A DNA stretch of 64,000 nucleotides, taken from the NCBI RefSeq assembly GCF_900102795.1, contig NZ_FMWG01000005.1, forward strand, positions 1 through 64,000, in the 5' to 3' direction. Shown piece after piece: positions 37,001 through 45,317 of the stretch. Positions within the stretch are counted from its first letter, which is position 1. Each line of letters begins with the position of its first letter. Under the pieces are notes generated by a model, which worked only from the letters and a program-made list of their open reading frames with translations, searched no databases and was not told the origin of the DNA. The stretch comes from Epibacterium ulvae. GTDB taxonomy: Bacteria; Pseudomonadota; Alphaproteobacteria; Rhodobacterales; Rhodobacteraceae. The translations under genes and the position numbers were made by a program.

Positions 37001-37308
37001 TGCCACGCCCTTTCACGCCCAAAGTCATCACAGCCAACGATCTACTGGAAGGTGATGTGATTTACTTCACAACTGCAAACACTTGGACGCGCCACCTAAG
37101 CGAAGCTGAGCTGATCACCGATGAAGCAGAATCTCAGCTGCGCCTGCTGGAAGCTGAAAAGCAAAACCTGACCATCGTTGGTGCTTATCTTGCGGATGCA
37201 AAAGCCGGTGAAAACGGCCCAGAGCCAACGCATTTCCGCGAAGATTTCCGCCGTAAAGGCCCGTCCAACTATCGCCACGGCAAACAGGAGGCCGCAGCCC
37301 ATGTATAA
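37000..37308 (+). CDS. DUF2849 domain protein of the sulfite reductase operon
   Basis: This 102-aa protein contains PRPFTPKVITANDLLEGDVI, then YFTTANTWTR, and a later LTIVGAYLADAKAGENGPEP, the typical DUF2849 pattern. It has no cysteines. It lies between SUMT and cysI, an order often seen in alphaproteobacteria, which suggests an accessory role in siroheme or sulfite reductase function. The biochemical role is unknown. The last 8 bases overlap cysI. Confidence 0.88.
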   Translation: MPRPFTPKVITANDLLEGDVIYFTTANTWTRHLSEAELITDEAESQLRLLEAEKQNLTIVGAYLADAKAGENGPEPTHFREDFRRKGPSNYRHGKQEAAAHV

Positions 37309-38965
37309 GTACAACGACTTTGACGCCGCCTTTTTGGCAGAGCGCAACGCACAGTTTCGTGCTCAGGTCGAGCGTCGCATCGATGGGTCTTTGACCGAGG
37401 ATGAATTCAAACCTCTGCGTTTGATGAATGGCCTTTACCTACAGCTGCACGCCTACATGCTGCGCGTGGCGGTCCCGTATGGTACAATGAACCCAACGCA
37501 AATGCGTCAGTTTGCCCATGTGGCAGACAAATGGGACAAGGGTTATGGCCACCTGACCACCCGTCAGAACATCCAGTTCAACTGGCCAAAACTGCGCGAT
37601 GTGCCAGATATGCTGGATTCACTGGGTGAGGTTGGCATTCACGCCATCCAGACCTCAGGCAATACAATCCGCAACACCACCGCGGATCACTTTGCCGGTG
37701 CAGCTGCCGATGAAATCGAAGATCCCCGCCCCTATGCGGAACTGATCCGTCAGTGGTCTACAGATCACCCCGAATTCCAGTTCCTGGGCCGGAAATTCAA
37801 AATCGCAATCACCGGCAGCGAAACAGACCGCGCCGTAACCAAGGCCCATGACGTAGGTCTGCGCATGGTGCGTCGCGACGGTGAAGCGGGCTTTGAAGTC
37901 ATGGTTGGTGGCGGCCTGGGCCGCACGCCGATGATCGGCAAAGTGCTGCGGGATTTCCTACCGCGCGAAGATCTGCTGCCTTACCTTGAAGCTGTCCTCA
38001 GCGTGTACAACGTTCTGGGCCGCCGCGATAACAAGTACAAAGCGCGCATCAAGATCACCGTGCATGAGAACGGCATCGATACCTATCGTGAGATGACCGA
38101 AAAAGCCTTTGCTTTGCGCAAAGCGGAATTTGATGGCACAGATCAAAAGCTGCTGGCTGAGATCAAAGAGCATTTCGCCGCTCCCACATTCCGCCATGGT
38201 GCAACGGATCGCTTTGACAGCACGTATGGTTCTGATCCGGTCTTCCGCGCCTGGGTAGATACCAACCTGTCAGCCCACCATCAGGACGACCATGCGGTTG
38301 TAACGATTTCAGTGAAAAACCACGGTCAAACGCCCGGTGATATCACATCCGAGCAGATGCGTGTGGTTGCAGATCTGGCCGAAGAATTTGGCTACAACGA
38401 ACTGCGCCTGTCACATGAGCAAAACGTGATCTTGCCGCATATTCACAAAAATGACCTGCCCGCGATCCACGCGCGTCTGCGTGCAGCGGATCTCGCAACA
38501 GCGAACGTTGGTCTAATTTCGGATATCATCGCCTGCCCCGGCATGGATTACTGTGCGCTGGCAACTGCGCGTTCGATCCCTGTAGCCCAGGAAATCGCAA
38601 CACGGTTTGACGATCTGAAACTGGAACATGAAGTGGGCGATCTGAAAATCAAAATCTCAGGCTGCATCAACGCCTGTGGTCACCACCACGTGGGCCATAT
38701 CGGCATTCTCGGACTTGATCGGGCGGGTGTTGAAAACTACCAGATCACGCTGGGTGGTGACGGCAGTGAAAATGCCGCCATCGGAACCCGCACCGGCCCT
38801 GGTTTCTCTTATGATGAGATCGTTCCAGCTGTGGAACGCATCATCAAAGCCTATCTGGAAGTCCGCGACAGCGCTGAAGAACGCTTCATCGACACCTATG
38901 GTCGTGTCGGCATGGAGCCCTTCAAAGCAGCGCTGTATCCGGACGCTGCAAAAAAGGTGGCATAA
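37301..38965 (+). CDS. cysI: Sulfite (or nitrite) reductase, siroheme-Fe4S4 hemoprotein
   Basis: This 554-aa enzyme reduces sulfite to sulfide with six electrons. Cluster and siroheme cysteines are in ACPGMDYC (C-x5-C) and GCINAC (C-x3-C), and ferredoxin-like half-domains precede each part (FAHVADKWDKGYGHLTTRQN). The start at 37301 follows CAGGAGG. Neighbouring cysH shows that this is the assimilatory sulfur enzyme and not nitrite reductase. The electron donor is probably ferredoxin, and a ferredoxin-NADP reductase lies downstream. Confidence 0.92.
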   Translation: MYKYNDFDAAFLAERNAQFRAQVERRIDGSLTEDEFKPLRLMNGLYLQLHAYMLRVAVPYGTMNPTQMRQFAHVADKWDKGYGHLTTRQNIQFNWPKLRDVPDMLDSLGEVGIHAIQTSGNTIRNTTADHFAGAAADEIEDPRPYAELIRQWSTDHPEFQFLGRKFKIAITGSETDRAVTKAHDVGLRMVRRDGEAGFEVMVGGGLGRTPMIGKVLRDFLPREDLLPYLEAVLSVYNVLGRRDNKYKARIKITVHENGIDTYREMTEKAFALRKAEFDGTDQKLLAEIKEHFAAPTFRHGATDRFDSTYGSDPVFRAWVDTNLSAHHQDDHAVVTISVKNHGQTPGDITSEQMRVVADLAEEFGYNELRLSHEQNVILPHIHKNDLPAIHARLRAADLATANVGLISDIIACPGMDYCALATARSIPVAQEIATRFDDLKLEHEVGDLKIKISGCINACGHHHVGHIGILGLDRAGVENYQITLGGDGSENAAIGTRTGPGFSYDEIVPAVERIIKAYLEVRDSAEERFIDTYGRVGMEPFKAALYPDAAKKVA

Positions 38966-38970
38966 GTCCC

Positions 38971-39729
38971 ATGTTTGGCACCACAGACACGCCTCTTCAC
39001 AGCTTGCAGGCCAGCGCGGACAACGCGCTGGCGGATAAGGTCGCTGCGCTGAACACGCGGTATCAATACCATTCCGCGACGGCTGTCATGGAAGGCGCAT
39101 TGATGCAAGACGGCGCAACCGCGCTGGTCTCCAGCTTTGGTGCGGAATCTGTGGTGTTGTTGCATATGGCAGCCGTCATTGATCCTGCGACAGCTGTGAT
39201 CTTTGTCGACACTGAACTCTTGTTCGCTGAAACTTTGGTTTATCAAAGCGAAATCTGCGAACGTCTGGGCCTGCGCAACGTGCAGATCAGACGTGCCGAA
39301 GATATCGCACAGAAAGACCCCTATGGCGCGCTGCGGTTTACGGATAAAGATGCTTGTTGCGCTCTGCGCAAAACCCGCCCTCTGCAGGCAGCATTGAAAG
39401 GGTTTGACAGCTGGATCACTGGTCGCAAACGCTTTCAATCTGGCAGCCGCGCCGCCCTTGATTTCTTTGAAGTCGAAGAGGGCACCGGGCGGATCAAGGT
39501 CAACCCATTGGCGCACTGGACACCAGATGATGTCAAAGACTACATGGACGAAAACCGGTTGCCACGCCACCCTTTGGTGGCAAAGGGCTACCCCTCGATT
39601 GGCTGTGCGCCCTGCACTTCGCCAGTCAAAGAAGGTGAAGATCCCCGCGCTGGACGTTGGCGGGGCGAGAACAAAGAAGAATGCGGCATCCACGTGAAGG
39701 ATGGCAAATTCATACGCACAGGAGCGTAA
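38971..39729 (+). CDS. cysH: Assimilatory adenylyl-sulfate (APS) reductase
   Basis: This 252-aa enzyme reduces activated sulfate to sulfite using thioredoxin. The nucleotide-binding segment SSFGAESVVLLHMA is followed by a CC pair (DACCALRKTRPL) and a CxxC (GCAPCT), the four ligands of the 4Fe-4S cluster typical of APS-using rather than PAPS-using forms. The catalytic cysteine is in EECGIH. It begins five bases after the cysI stop, so transcription is coupled. No APS kinase or ATP sulfurylase is in this window. Confidence 0.9.
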   Translation: MFGTTDTPLHSLQASADNALADKVAALNTRYQYHSATAVMEGALMQDGATALVSSFGAESVVLLHMAAVIDPATAVIFVDTELLFAETLVYQSEICERLGLRNVQIRRAEDIAQKDPYGALRFTDKDACCALRKTRPLQAALKGFDSWITGRKRFQSGSRAALDFFEVEEGTGRIKVNPLAHWTPDDVKDYMDENRLPRHPLVAKGYPSIGCAPCTSPVKEGEDPRAGRWRGENKEECGIHVKDGKFIRTGA

Positions 39730-39733
39730 TGAG

Positions 39734-40129
39734 ATGACTGTAATCGTAACAGATACCGGCTTTGCTCAAGATGACTGGACCGGCGGTTTTGACAACGCAG
39801 ACGTTCTGGAACTGGCGTCTGATGCCGACCTTTCAACACTGGAGCTGAACTTGGCAGCACTGAAACTGGTGCGGATCAACTTTCCCAGCTTTGCAGATGG
39901 GCGCGGCTTTACACTGGCGCGCCAGTTGCGTTTAAATGGCTACACTGGCCGTTTGCGCGCACAGGGTCACGTTCTGGCAGATCAATACGCCATGGCCCGC
40001 CGCTCTGGCTTTGATGAAGTCGAAATCGACGCGGCACTGGCAGAACGCCAGCCCGAAGACCAATGGCTTGCTCGCGCAAACTGGCAAGCTCATAGCTATC
40101 ACGCCCGCGTGCGCGGTTCTGCCGCCTAA
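39734..40129 (+). CDS. DUF934 domain protein of the sulfur assimilation operon
   Basis: This 131-aa protein starts four bases after cysH. It has the DUF934 features: FPSFADGRGFTLARQLRLNG, YTGRLRAQGHVLADQYAMAR and a C-terminal arginine-rich tail. The family co-occurs with cysH/cysI in proteobacteria and is presumed to help sulfur assimilation; the mechanism is not known. An earlier in-frame start would overlap cysH and has no better ribosome-binding site. Confidence 0.88.
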   Translation: MTVIVTDTGFAQDDWTGGFDNADVLELASDADLSTLELNLAALKLVRINFPSFADGRGFTLARQLRLNGYTGRLRAQGHVLADQYAMARRSGFDEVEIDAALAERQPEDQWLARANWQAHSYHARVRGSAA

Positions 40130-40284
40130 GCCAGCTAAGCCACTCCACCGGCGTAGTCAGCCTGCATTGCAAAGGCTGCATAACAGGTCCGCTCTTGCGG
40201 GCCTTTCCCTGCGCCCCCTCAAAGAGTAATCATCGGCTTAGGGTCTCCTTCCCCCTCGCCGTCCTAAGATACGAGATAACGCCC

Positions 40285-41124
40285 GTGACTGAAGCAGCAG
40301 TACAAACACAACCCAAAGTGCCCGCCTTGCCTGACGCGCAAACCGTAACCGAAGTGAAACATTGGACCGACCGCCTGTTCTCGTTCAAGGTGACACGTCC
40401 GGCCTCGCTGCGGTTCCGCTCTGGTGAATTTGTGATGATCGGCCTGATGGGCGATGTGAACGAAAAAACAGGCAAGCAAAAACCATTGCTGCGCGCCTAT
40501 TCTATCGCGTCCCCGTCATGGGACGAAGAGATGGAGTTTTACTCGATCAAAGTACAGGATGGCCCGCTGACGTCAAAACTGCAGCATATCAAAGCAGGGG
40601 ATGAAATCATCCTACGCCCCAAACCTGTGGGCACGCTGGTACATGATGCGCTGATCCCTGGAAAACGCATCTGGTTCTTTGCCACTGGCACCGGCTTTGC
40701 GCCGTTTGCATCTCTGCTGCGTGAGCCTGAAACTTATGAAAAGTTTGACGAAATCATCATCACCCACACCTGCCGCGAAGTGGGTGAGCTGACTTACGGC
40801 GCCGAGCTGATCGAAAGCCTCAAACACGATGAGCTGCTGAACGAGGTCATCGGTGAAGGCTTCTGGAAGAAGATCAAATACTACCCCACCACCACCCGTG
40901 AAGAGAGCCCCAAGATGGGCCGCATCACCGATCTGATGAAATCAGGTGAAGCCTTTGCGGATCTGGGTGTTGCACCGTTGAACCCGGAAAGCGATCGCGC
41001 GATGATCTGCGGCAATCTGGCGTTCAATCTTGAACTGAAAGAAATGTTCGAAGAATACGGGCTGGAAGAAGGCGCCAACTCCAAGCCTGCGCATTTCGTT
41101 GTGGAAAAAGCTTTCTTGGATTGA
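40285..41124 (+). CDS. fpr: Ferredoxin-NADP reductase
   Basis: This 279-aa flavoprotein has the FAD-binding LRAYSIASPSWDEEMEFYSI and NADP-binding ATGTGFAPFASLLREPETYE segments, plus the C-terminal AHFVVEKAFLD tail, typical of plant-type bacterial FNR. The start is GTG at 40285; earlier in-frame codons give an unrelated leader. It is separated from the sulfur operon by about 155 bases and ends in a strong terminator, so it may be transcribed separately. It can supply reduced ferredoxin to sulfite reductase or the P450. Confidence 0.92.
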   Translation: MTEAAVQTQPKVPALPDAQTVTEVKHWTDRLFSFKVTRPASLRFRSGEFVMIGLMGDVNEKTGKQKPLLRAYSIASPSWDEEMEFYSIKVQDGPLTSKLQHIKAGDEIILRPKPVGTLVHDALIPGKRIWFFATGTGFAPFASLLREPETYEKFDEIIITHTCREVGELTYGAELIESLKHDELLNEVIGEGFWKKIKYYPTTTREESPKMGRITDLMKSGEAFADLGVAPLNPESDRAMICGNLAFNLELKEMFEEYGLEEGANSKPAHFVVEKAFLD

Positions 41125-41147
41125 TCCAGGCTTATCCTAAAAATATC

Positions 41148-41177
41148 AAAGCCGATCCCAATTGGGATCGGCTTTTT
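41148..41177 (+). terminator. Terminator after the ferredoxin-NADP reductase
   Basis: AAAGCCGATCCCA and TTGGGATCGGCTTT form a long perfect palindrome, followed by a T run (GGCTTTTTC). It serves fpr and, from the other side, possibly the convergent gene at 41209. Confidence 0.88.
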
Positions 41178-41208
41178 CATGTTCAATGCGTTCTTTTTTG
41201 CAAGCCTC

Positions 41209-41841
41209 TTAAAGGCCAAGTGCGGCTTTCACCTGATCCAGTGCGATCTGCACCAATTCAGGATTGTCACGTGCTTGTGTGACGGCCGTATTCAAAGCAG
41301 TCTTTTGCAAGGCACCAAGATCAGAGGCATTGATCATTTCAAGGATCTTATCTGCATCAAACCCTTCTGGTGTCAGGACATTTGCAACAGTTTCTGCCAC
41401 GGATCCAACGCCCAGCGCTTCAGTTGCCTCTTCGATGGTCTCCTGCGCCGTTTCAGTCACAGCCTCTGCCGCTTGTTCAACAGTGTCCTGCAGCGTTTCG
41501 GTGACAGCTTCCTGTGTCTCCTCGACAATCTCAGACACCGTTTCAGATCCTTCGCTTAGCGCTTCTAAGCCGTTCTCAACCTGTTCTGTGATCTCTTCAA
41601 CGGCTCCGTCGACAACGCCCTCTGCCGCCTCTTCAATGGTCTCAACAACTGTAGGCTCTTCAGCTGTCTCCACGCTCTCTTCCACTGGTTCAGCAACGAC
41701 CTCTTCCGGTGTAGCCGTGACAGGTGGCGTTACCTCTTCCGACACAGCCACCGGTGGGATCACCTGAGCAGGTTTAATTTGAAAATAAACGACAGCGCCG
41801 ACCACAATGACGGCAAGACCGACAATTACAGTTGGTTTCAT
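41209..41841 (-). CDS. Acidic membrane-anchored protein of unknown function
   Basis: This 210-aa protein begins with one membrane segment (PTVIVGLAVIVVGAVVYF) and continues with a long Glu/Val/Thr/Ala-rich stretch to about residue 145. That stretch carries imperfect repeats such as ETIEEAAEGVVDGAVEEITE and QEAVTETLQDTVEQAAEAVT. The last 60 residues (VGSVAETVANVLTPEGFDAD onward) look like a folded helical domain. Amphipathic heptad spacing suggests a coiled coil. I do not recognise a family. The protein is probably anchored with its acidic part in the periplasm. Confidence 0.75.
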   Translation of the reverse strand: MKPTVIVGLAVIVVGAVVYFQIKPAQVIPPVAVSEEVTPPVTATPEEVVAEPVEESVETAEEPTVVETIEEAAEGVVDGAVEEITEQVENGLEALSEGSETVSEIVEETQEAVTETLQDTVEQAAEAVTETAQETIEEATEALGVGSVAETVANVLTPEGFDADKILEMINASDLGALQKTALNTAVTQARDNPELVQIALDQVKAALGL

Positions 41842-42198
41842 GGGTATCTATTCCTCTCAAGCCAGATCAAACGCCGCAAGGAACATCCAAGACGATCGCT
41901 TAACCTGCTGTTTACACATGCCCTTGGCTTTTCCCTCTCCTCAAGGGGAAATCTTCGGCTTCAGAACCCCGGCATCCTCTCGCCCGTTTCGGGCTATGAA
42001 CTTTGCAAATCTTCGCCCAGATCATCCGCCTCTCGCATTGCGGCAATTAAGCCGCCTTTTCCAAAGAGCGAGCAGCAGGAGAGCAAACACAGCTTGAAAA
42101 GGTCGTAAAGCCCAGTCATACGGTCAAACGACTTGAATCAGCGGCCTTCACCCTTTAGCGTGCAGGCACTTTTTTTGAACGACAGAAGGATAGACGTC
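41842..42198. other. Divergent upstream region of infC, no gene recognised
   Basis: About 357 bases separate the acidic-protein start from the infC start. An in-frame extension of infC is open to a TTG at 42133, but its translation is unlike IF-3 and lacks a ribosome-binding site. The region should hold the infC leader and promoters. Confidence 0.5.
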
Positions 42199-42747
42199 AT
42201 AGCACGCCGCCCCCACAACGCACCGCCACAACGTGACACCGGTCCACGCATCAATGAAAAGATCCGTGGCTCAGAAATCCGCCTGATTGGCGCCGAAGGT
42301 GAAAACGTTGGTGTTGTGCACCCTGCCAAAGCCATGCAGATGGCAACAGACGCTGGTCTTGATCTGGTTGAAATCTCACCAAATGCAAACCCGCCAGTCT
42401 GTAAAATCATGGACTATGGCAAGTTTAAATACGAACAGCAAAAACGCGAAAGCGAAGCGCGTAAAAAGCAAAAGACGATCGAAGTCAAAGAGGTTAAGTT
42501 CCGCCCCAACACGGACACCCACGACTATGGCGTCAAAATGCGCAATGTGGTTAAGTTTCTGGAAAATGGCGACAAGGTGAAAGTGACCTTGCGCTTCCGT
42601 GGTCGTGAAATGGCACACCAAAATCTGGGCCGCGAGCTGCTTGAACGCGTCGCAGAAGACATCAAAGAATTGGGCAAAATCGAAAACATGCCCAAGATGG
42701 AAGGCCGCCAGATGGTCATGATGATCGGTCCCTTGCCGACAAAATAA
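42199..42747 (+). CDS. infC: Translation initiation factor IF-3
   Basis: This 182-aa protein has the IF-3 N-domain ([20 protein letters not shown] and [20 protein letters not shown]), linker lysines ([17 protein letters not shown]) and C-domain ([16 protein letters not shown]). It binds the 30S subunit and checks the start codon. The mature-like N-terminus [13 protein letters not shown] begins at an ATA codon with AGAAGGA 8 bases upstream and no ATG, GTG or TTG in register nearby. A rare start codon fits infC autoregulation, where IF-3 lowers its own translation. A terminator follows. Confidence 0.9.
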   Translation: MARRPHNAPPQRDTGPRINEKIRGSEIRLIGAEGENVGVVHPAKAMQMATDAGLDLVEISPNANPPVCKIMDYGKFKYEQQKRESEARKKQKTIEVKEVKFRPNTDTHDYGVKMRNVVKFLENGDKVKVTLRFRGREMAHQNLGRELLERVAEDIKELGKIENMPKMEGRQMVMMIGPLPTK

Positions 42748-42770
42748 AAACCACAATCTGTGATTTTTTC

Positions 42771-42798
42771 AAAAACCTCTCCTTTGTGGGAGGTTTTT
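42771..42798 (+). terminator. Terminator after infC
   Basis: AAAAACCTC and GAGGTTTTT form a 9-bp stem with a loop of about ten bases (TCCTTTGTGG). The T run at the 3' side completes an intrinsic terminator just downstream of the infC stop. Confidence 0.85.
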
Positions 42799-42875
42799 GC
42801 GTATTTGCTCTCTTCCGTTACCAAGCCGGTAACCAATTTTCTTTATATGAGAATGTGAACGATTACCGGTGTCCT

Positions 42876-43505
42876 ATGAAAACCCTAACAGAACTTCAAA
42901 ACACAGCTTTCCTGGCAATTGGCCCTAGCCGTATTGCCGCGCTTTCTCTGCTGTCTCTGATGGGAGGGCAGAACAACGTCGCGCAAGCGAAGAATGTTTT
43001 TGATCTATCTGTCTCTCGGCTCGAAAAAGCGGAAAAAATGCTTCGGGATCAACTTCCTGAATTTCTCACTCAATTGGAACACAAATTTCCAGACGCGCTC
43101 GAACAAAAGCGCATGGATGCATTGGAAACCTTGCAGCCGCTGATGCATCTCACGCATAAACATCAAGACATCAACACCCTTCCTCAGGTCACGGAAGAAT
43201 TCCGGCAACATTGCCTGTTTGTCATGGAACCCAGTGTTTCCGCCTTTCTGCTGGAGATGACGACACATTTGCTTGAAACGCAGGCAGACCACGACAAAAA
43301 CCGCGAAAAGGAGATGATGCAGGCGATCTCAAATGCAGAAAACGTCGGACGCAACATCCAACTGATCGCATTCAATGCCTCAATCGAAGCCGCACGAATA
43401 GGTGACATGGGGAAAGGCTTCGCCGTGATCGCAACAGAAATTCGTGAGCTGTCTGGCAAAACACAAAACCTACTGGACAATATAGCAGGGTTTTTACGAA
43501 GCTAA
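42876..43505 (+). CDS. Short cytosolic methyl-accepting chemotaxis-like protein
   Basis: This 209-aa protein lacks membrane segments and any obvious sensor domain. The first two thirds are helical with an unfamiliar sequence. The C-terminal part holds the MCP signalling hairpin tip: FNASIEAARIGDMGKGFAVI followed by ATEIRELSGKT. It is much shorter than usual MCPs (over 400 residues). It may act as a soluble receptor or an adaptor for a chemosensory array. The start at 42876 is the first good in-frame ATG. Confidence 0.78.
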   Translation: MKTLTELQNTAFLAIGPSRIAALSLLSLMGGQNNVAQAKNVFDLSVSRLEKAEKMLRDQLPEFLTQLEHKFPDALEQKRMDALETLQPLMHLTHKHQDINTLPQVTEEFRQHCLFVMEPSVSAFLLEMTTHLLETQADHDKNREKEMMQAISNAENVGRNIQLIAFNASIEAARIGDMGKGFAVIATEIRELSGKTQNLLDNIAGFLRS

Positions 43506-43518
43506 GGACGAGATCAAA

Positions 43519-43563
43519 GGTCAATTTCATGCAAATTAAGGGAAAATTTGCCATGAATTGACC
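43519..43563. repeat. Long near-perfect hairpin
   Basis: GGTCAATT(T)CATGCAAATT pairs with AATTTGC(C)ATGAATTGACC around a short loop near 43541, about 19 pairs with one bulge. It begins 14 bases after the MCP-like stop. No T run follows. It may terminate transcription inefficiently or form a regulatory RNA structure upstream of the glycosyltransferase genes. Confidence 0.55.
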
Positions 43564-43662
43564 CCATTTGACTGCTAATTTAAGCACTCGTGTAAACCGC
43601 TGAACACATATCGTGAAGGGGCCGCGTTTCCCTTCACTAAGCGCTAGGTCAGGAGATCACAG

Positions 43663-44694
43663 TTGCAAATCACAGCCGTGACCTGCATCAAAAACGAAGG
43701 CCCGTTTCTGCTGGAATGGATCGCGTTCAACCGTGTAATCGGTGTCAGTGATTTTCTTATATATTCGAATGACTGTGATGACGGCAGCGATCATCTGCTG
43801 GATGCGCTTGCCAGCCGTGGCATTGTACATCACCTGCCTAATCCAGCCACAGGGCGAAAATACCAGATGGAAGCGCTCAAAGACGCGCCCAATCACGCTA
43901 TTGTAAATCAGGCAGACTGGATCTGGATTGCAGATGTGGATGAGTTTTTGAACATCCACATCGGACAAAACCGGATACCCGATCTGATAAACGCCTGCGG
44001 CACGCCCAACGCCATTTCTATCCCGTTCCAATTTTTTGCAAATGACGGCGTTGAAAAGTTCCAAGATGACCCGGTGATCGCCCAGTTCACGCGCAGTCAT
44101 GACCCGGATATCTGGAATGGTGATCCAGCTATCGAAGTCAAAACCCTCGTCAGGGCTGATTTTCCGCTACAATATTACGGCGCTCATCGGCCTTTTCTAC
44201 GCAGGGGAACAAACACTACAGACAAGCCAAGCTGGACAGATGCTGCAGGGCGTGAGGTACCACATCGTTTTCTCGTTGCTGTGGATCCAGCACATAAACG
44301 TAAATTCCCAGCCAAAGGCGCACGCACCTTTGCAACGCTCAATCACTACGCTTTACGTTCGCTTGAAAGCTATCTGGTCAAAAACGATCGGGGAGACGTA
44401 AATCGCGAGCATCGGGCTTTTGACGACAGCTATTGGACAACCCGCAACGATGCGGCTTGGACAGATCCTTCAATTCACCGCTACCTTCCTGCGTTAAAGA
44501 AAGAAATGTCAGCTTTATTGGCAGACCCAAAGACCCAAAGCCTCCACCAGGCCTGCGTCGACGCTCATCGCGCTAAAATCACAGCATTGCTGCAAAAGCC
44601 AGACTTTGTTGCCATGCGCGAACAACTAAAAACAGCTCCGTCGCTACCTCCTGCTGAAATCAGCTTCATAAAGAAATGGGGCCTCACGACATGA
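43663..44694 (+). CDS. Glycosyltransferase family 2/92-like protein
   Basis: This 343-aa protein has the opening KNEGPFLLEWIAFNRVIGVS followed by NDCDDGSDHLLD, and the nucleotide-sugar/metal DxD region WIWIADVDEFLNIHIG. This is the DUF23-like/glycosyltransferase family 92 pattern. A TTG start at 43663 has AGGAGA six bases upstream, and no ATG fits better. Two more proteins of the same family follow at 45317 (C-terminal half) and 47656. The gene overlaps the sulfotransferase by ATGA. Role inferred: surface polysaccharide building. Confidence 0.82.
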   Translation: MQITAVTCIKNEGPFLLEWIAFNRVIGVSDFLIYSNDCDDGSDHLLDALASRGIVHHLPNPATGRKYQMEALKDAPNHAIVNQADWIWIADVDEFLNIHIGQNRIPDLINACGTPNAISIPFQFFANDGVEKFQDDPVIAQFTRSHDPDIWNGDPAIEVKTLVRADFPLQYYGAHRPFLRRGTNTTDKPSWTDAAGREVPHRFLVAVDPAHKRKFPAKGARTFATLNHYALRSLESYLVKNDRGDVNREHRAFDDSYWTTRNDAAWTDPSIHRYLPALKKEMSALLADPKTQSLHQACVDAHRAKITALLQKPDFVAMREQLKTAPSLPPAEISFIKKWGLTT

Positions 44695-45317
44695 CCCTCA
44701 AAGTTGTAAATCTCGGGCTTCCAAAATCAGGAACATCAACATTGGCACGCGCCCTCCGCGAAGCAGGCTACCGGGTGGCAGATCATCGGCTGCGCGAACG
44801 TGAACGCGATGAACCTGGCAAAAGACGTGTATTTGTGGCAGAGCTTCTTTATCGTGGATATTACAAATCCGGCGATCCAATGCACTACATGCAGCGCTAC
44901 GAAGCCATTTCAGAAATGAATTTTATGCATGGCAAAAAATCCATCTGGGCACAGTGCGACTTTATGCTGTTGCGCCGCCTGAAACAGTTTTACCCCAATA
45001 TTAAATTCATCGCCACCCGGCGAGAACCCGAAAGCCATTCGCGTTCTATCATGAACTGGAACAATCTTGGTACCAAACGCCTTGGCCAATATCCGGTACC
45101 CGGTCTACCGCCTGGATTTGGGTCGACCACAGATCAACAAATTCGTTGGATCAGCGCCCATCACGAAACGCTCAATCACTGGTTTCGGGATGATTCCGAT
45201 TTTCTCGAAGTTGATGTTGCAGATCCCGATGCACAGTCAAAAATCGGCAAATTCCTTGGTCGAGACTTACCCTGGTGGGGGCGTGAGAACGCCAACCCAA
45301 ATCCTTCGGAAAATTGA
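44691..45317 (+). CDS. Sulfotransferase family protein
   Basis: This 208-aa protein starts with LGLPKSGTSTLARALREAGY, the PAPS 5'-phosphosulfate-binding loop, and carries FIATRREPESHSRSIMNWNN, the 3'-phosphate-binding arginine/serine region. It resembles the short Sulfotransfer_4-type family. The start overlaps the upstream stop (ATGA) and the next gene overlaps by one base, so it is translated with its neighbours. I infer sulfation of a sugar in the same glycan. Sulfate donor supply would need PAPS, while the reductive pathway in this window uses APS. Confidence 0.82.
   Translation: MTLKVVNLGLPKSGTSTLARALREAGYRVADHRLRERERDEPGKRRVFVAELLYRGYYKSGDPMHYMQRYEAISEMNFMHGKKSIWAQCDFMLLRRLKQFYPNIKFIATRREPESHSRSIMNWNNLGTKRLGQYPVPGLPPGFGSTTDQQIRWISAHHETLNHWFRDDSDFLEVDVADPDAQSKIGKFLGRDLPWWGRENANPNPSEN

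Noticed and set aside
42133-42198. TTG-initiated N-terminal extension of infC
   Set aside because: There is no ribosome-binding site, and the added residues are unlike IF-3; the AGAAGGA and ATA at 42199 fit better.
42828-42871. CCGGTAA and TTACCGG half-sites flanking the MCP-like promoter
   Set aside because: The arms are only seven bases and about 30 bases apart, so they are poor evidence for an operator.
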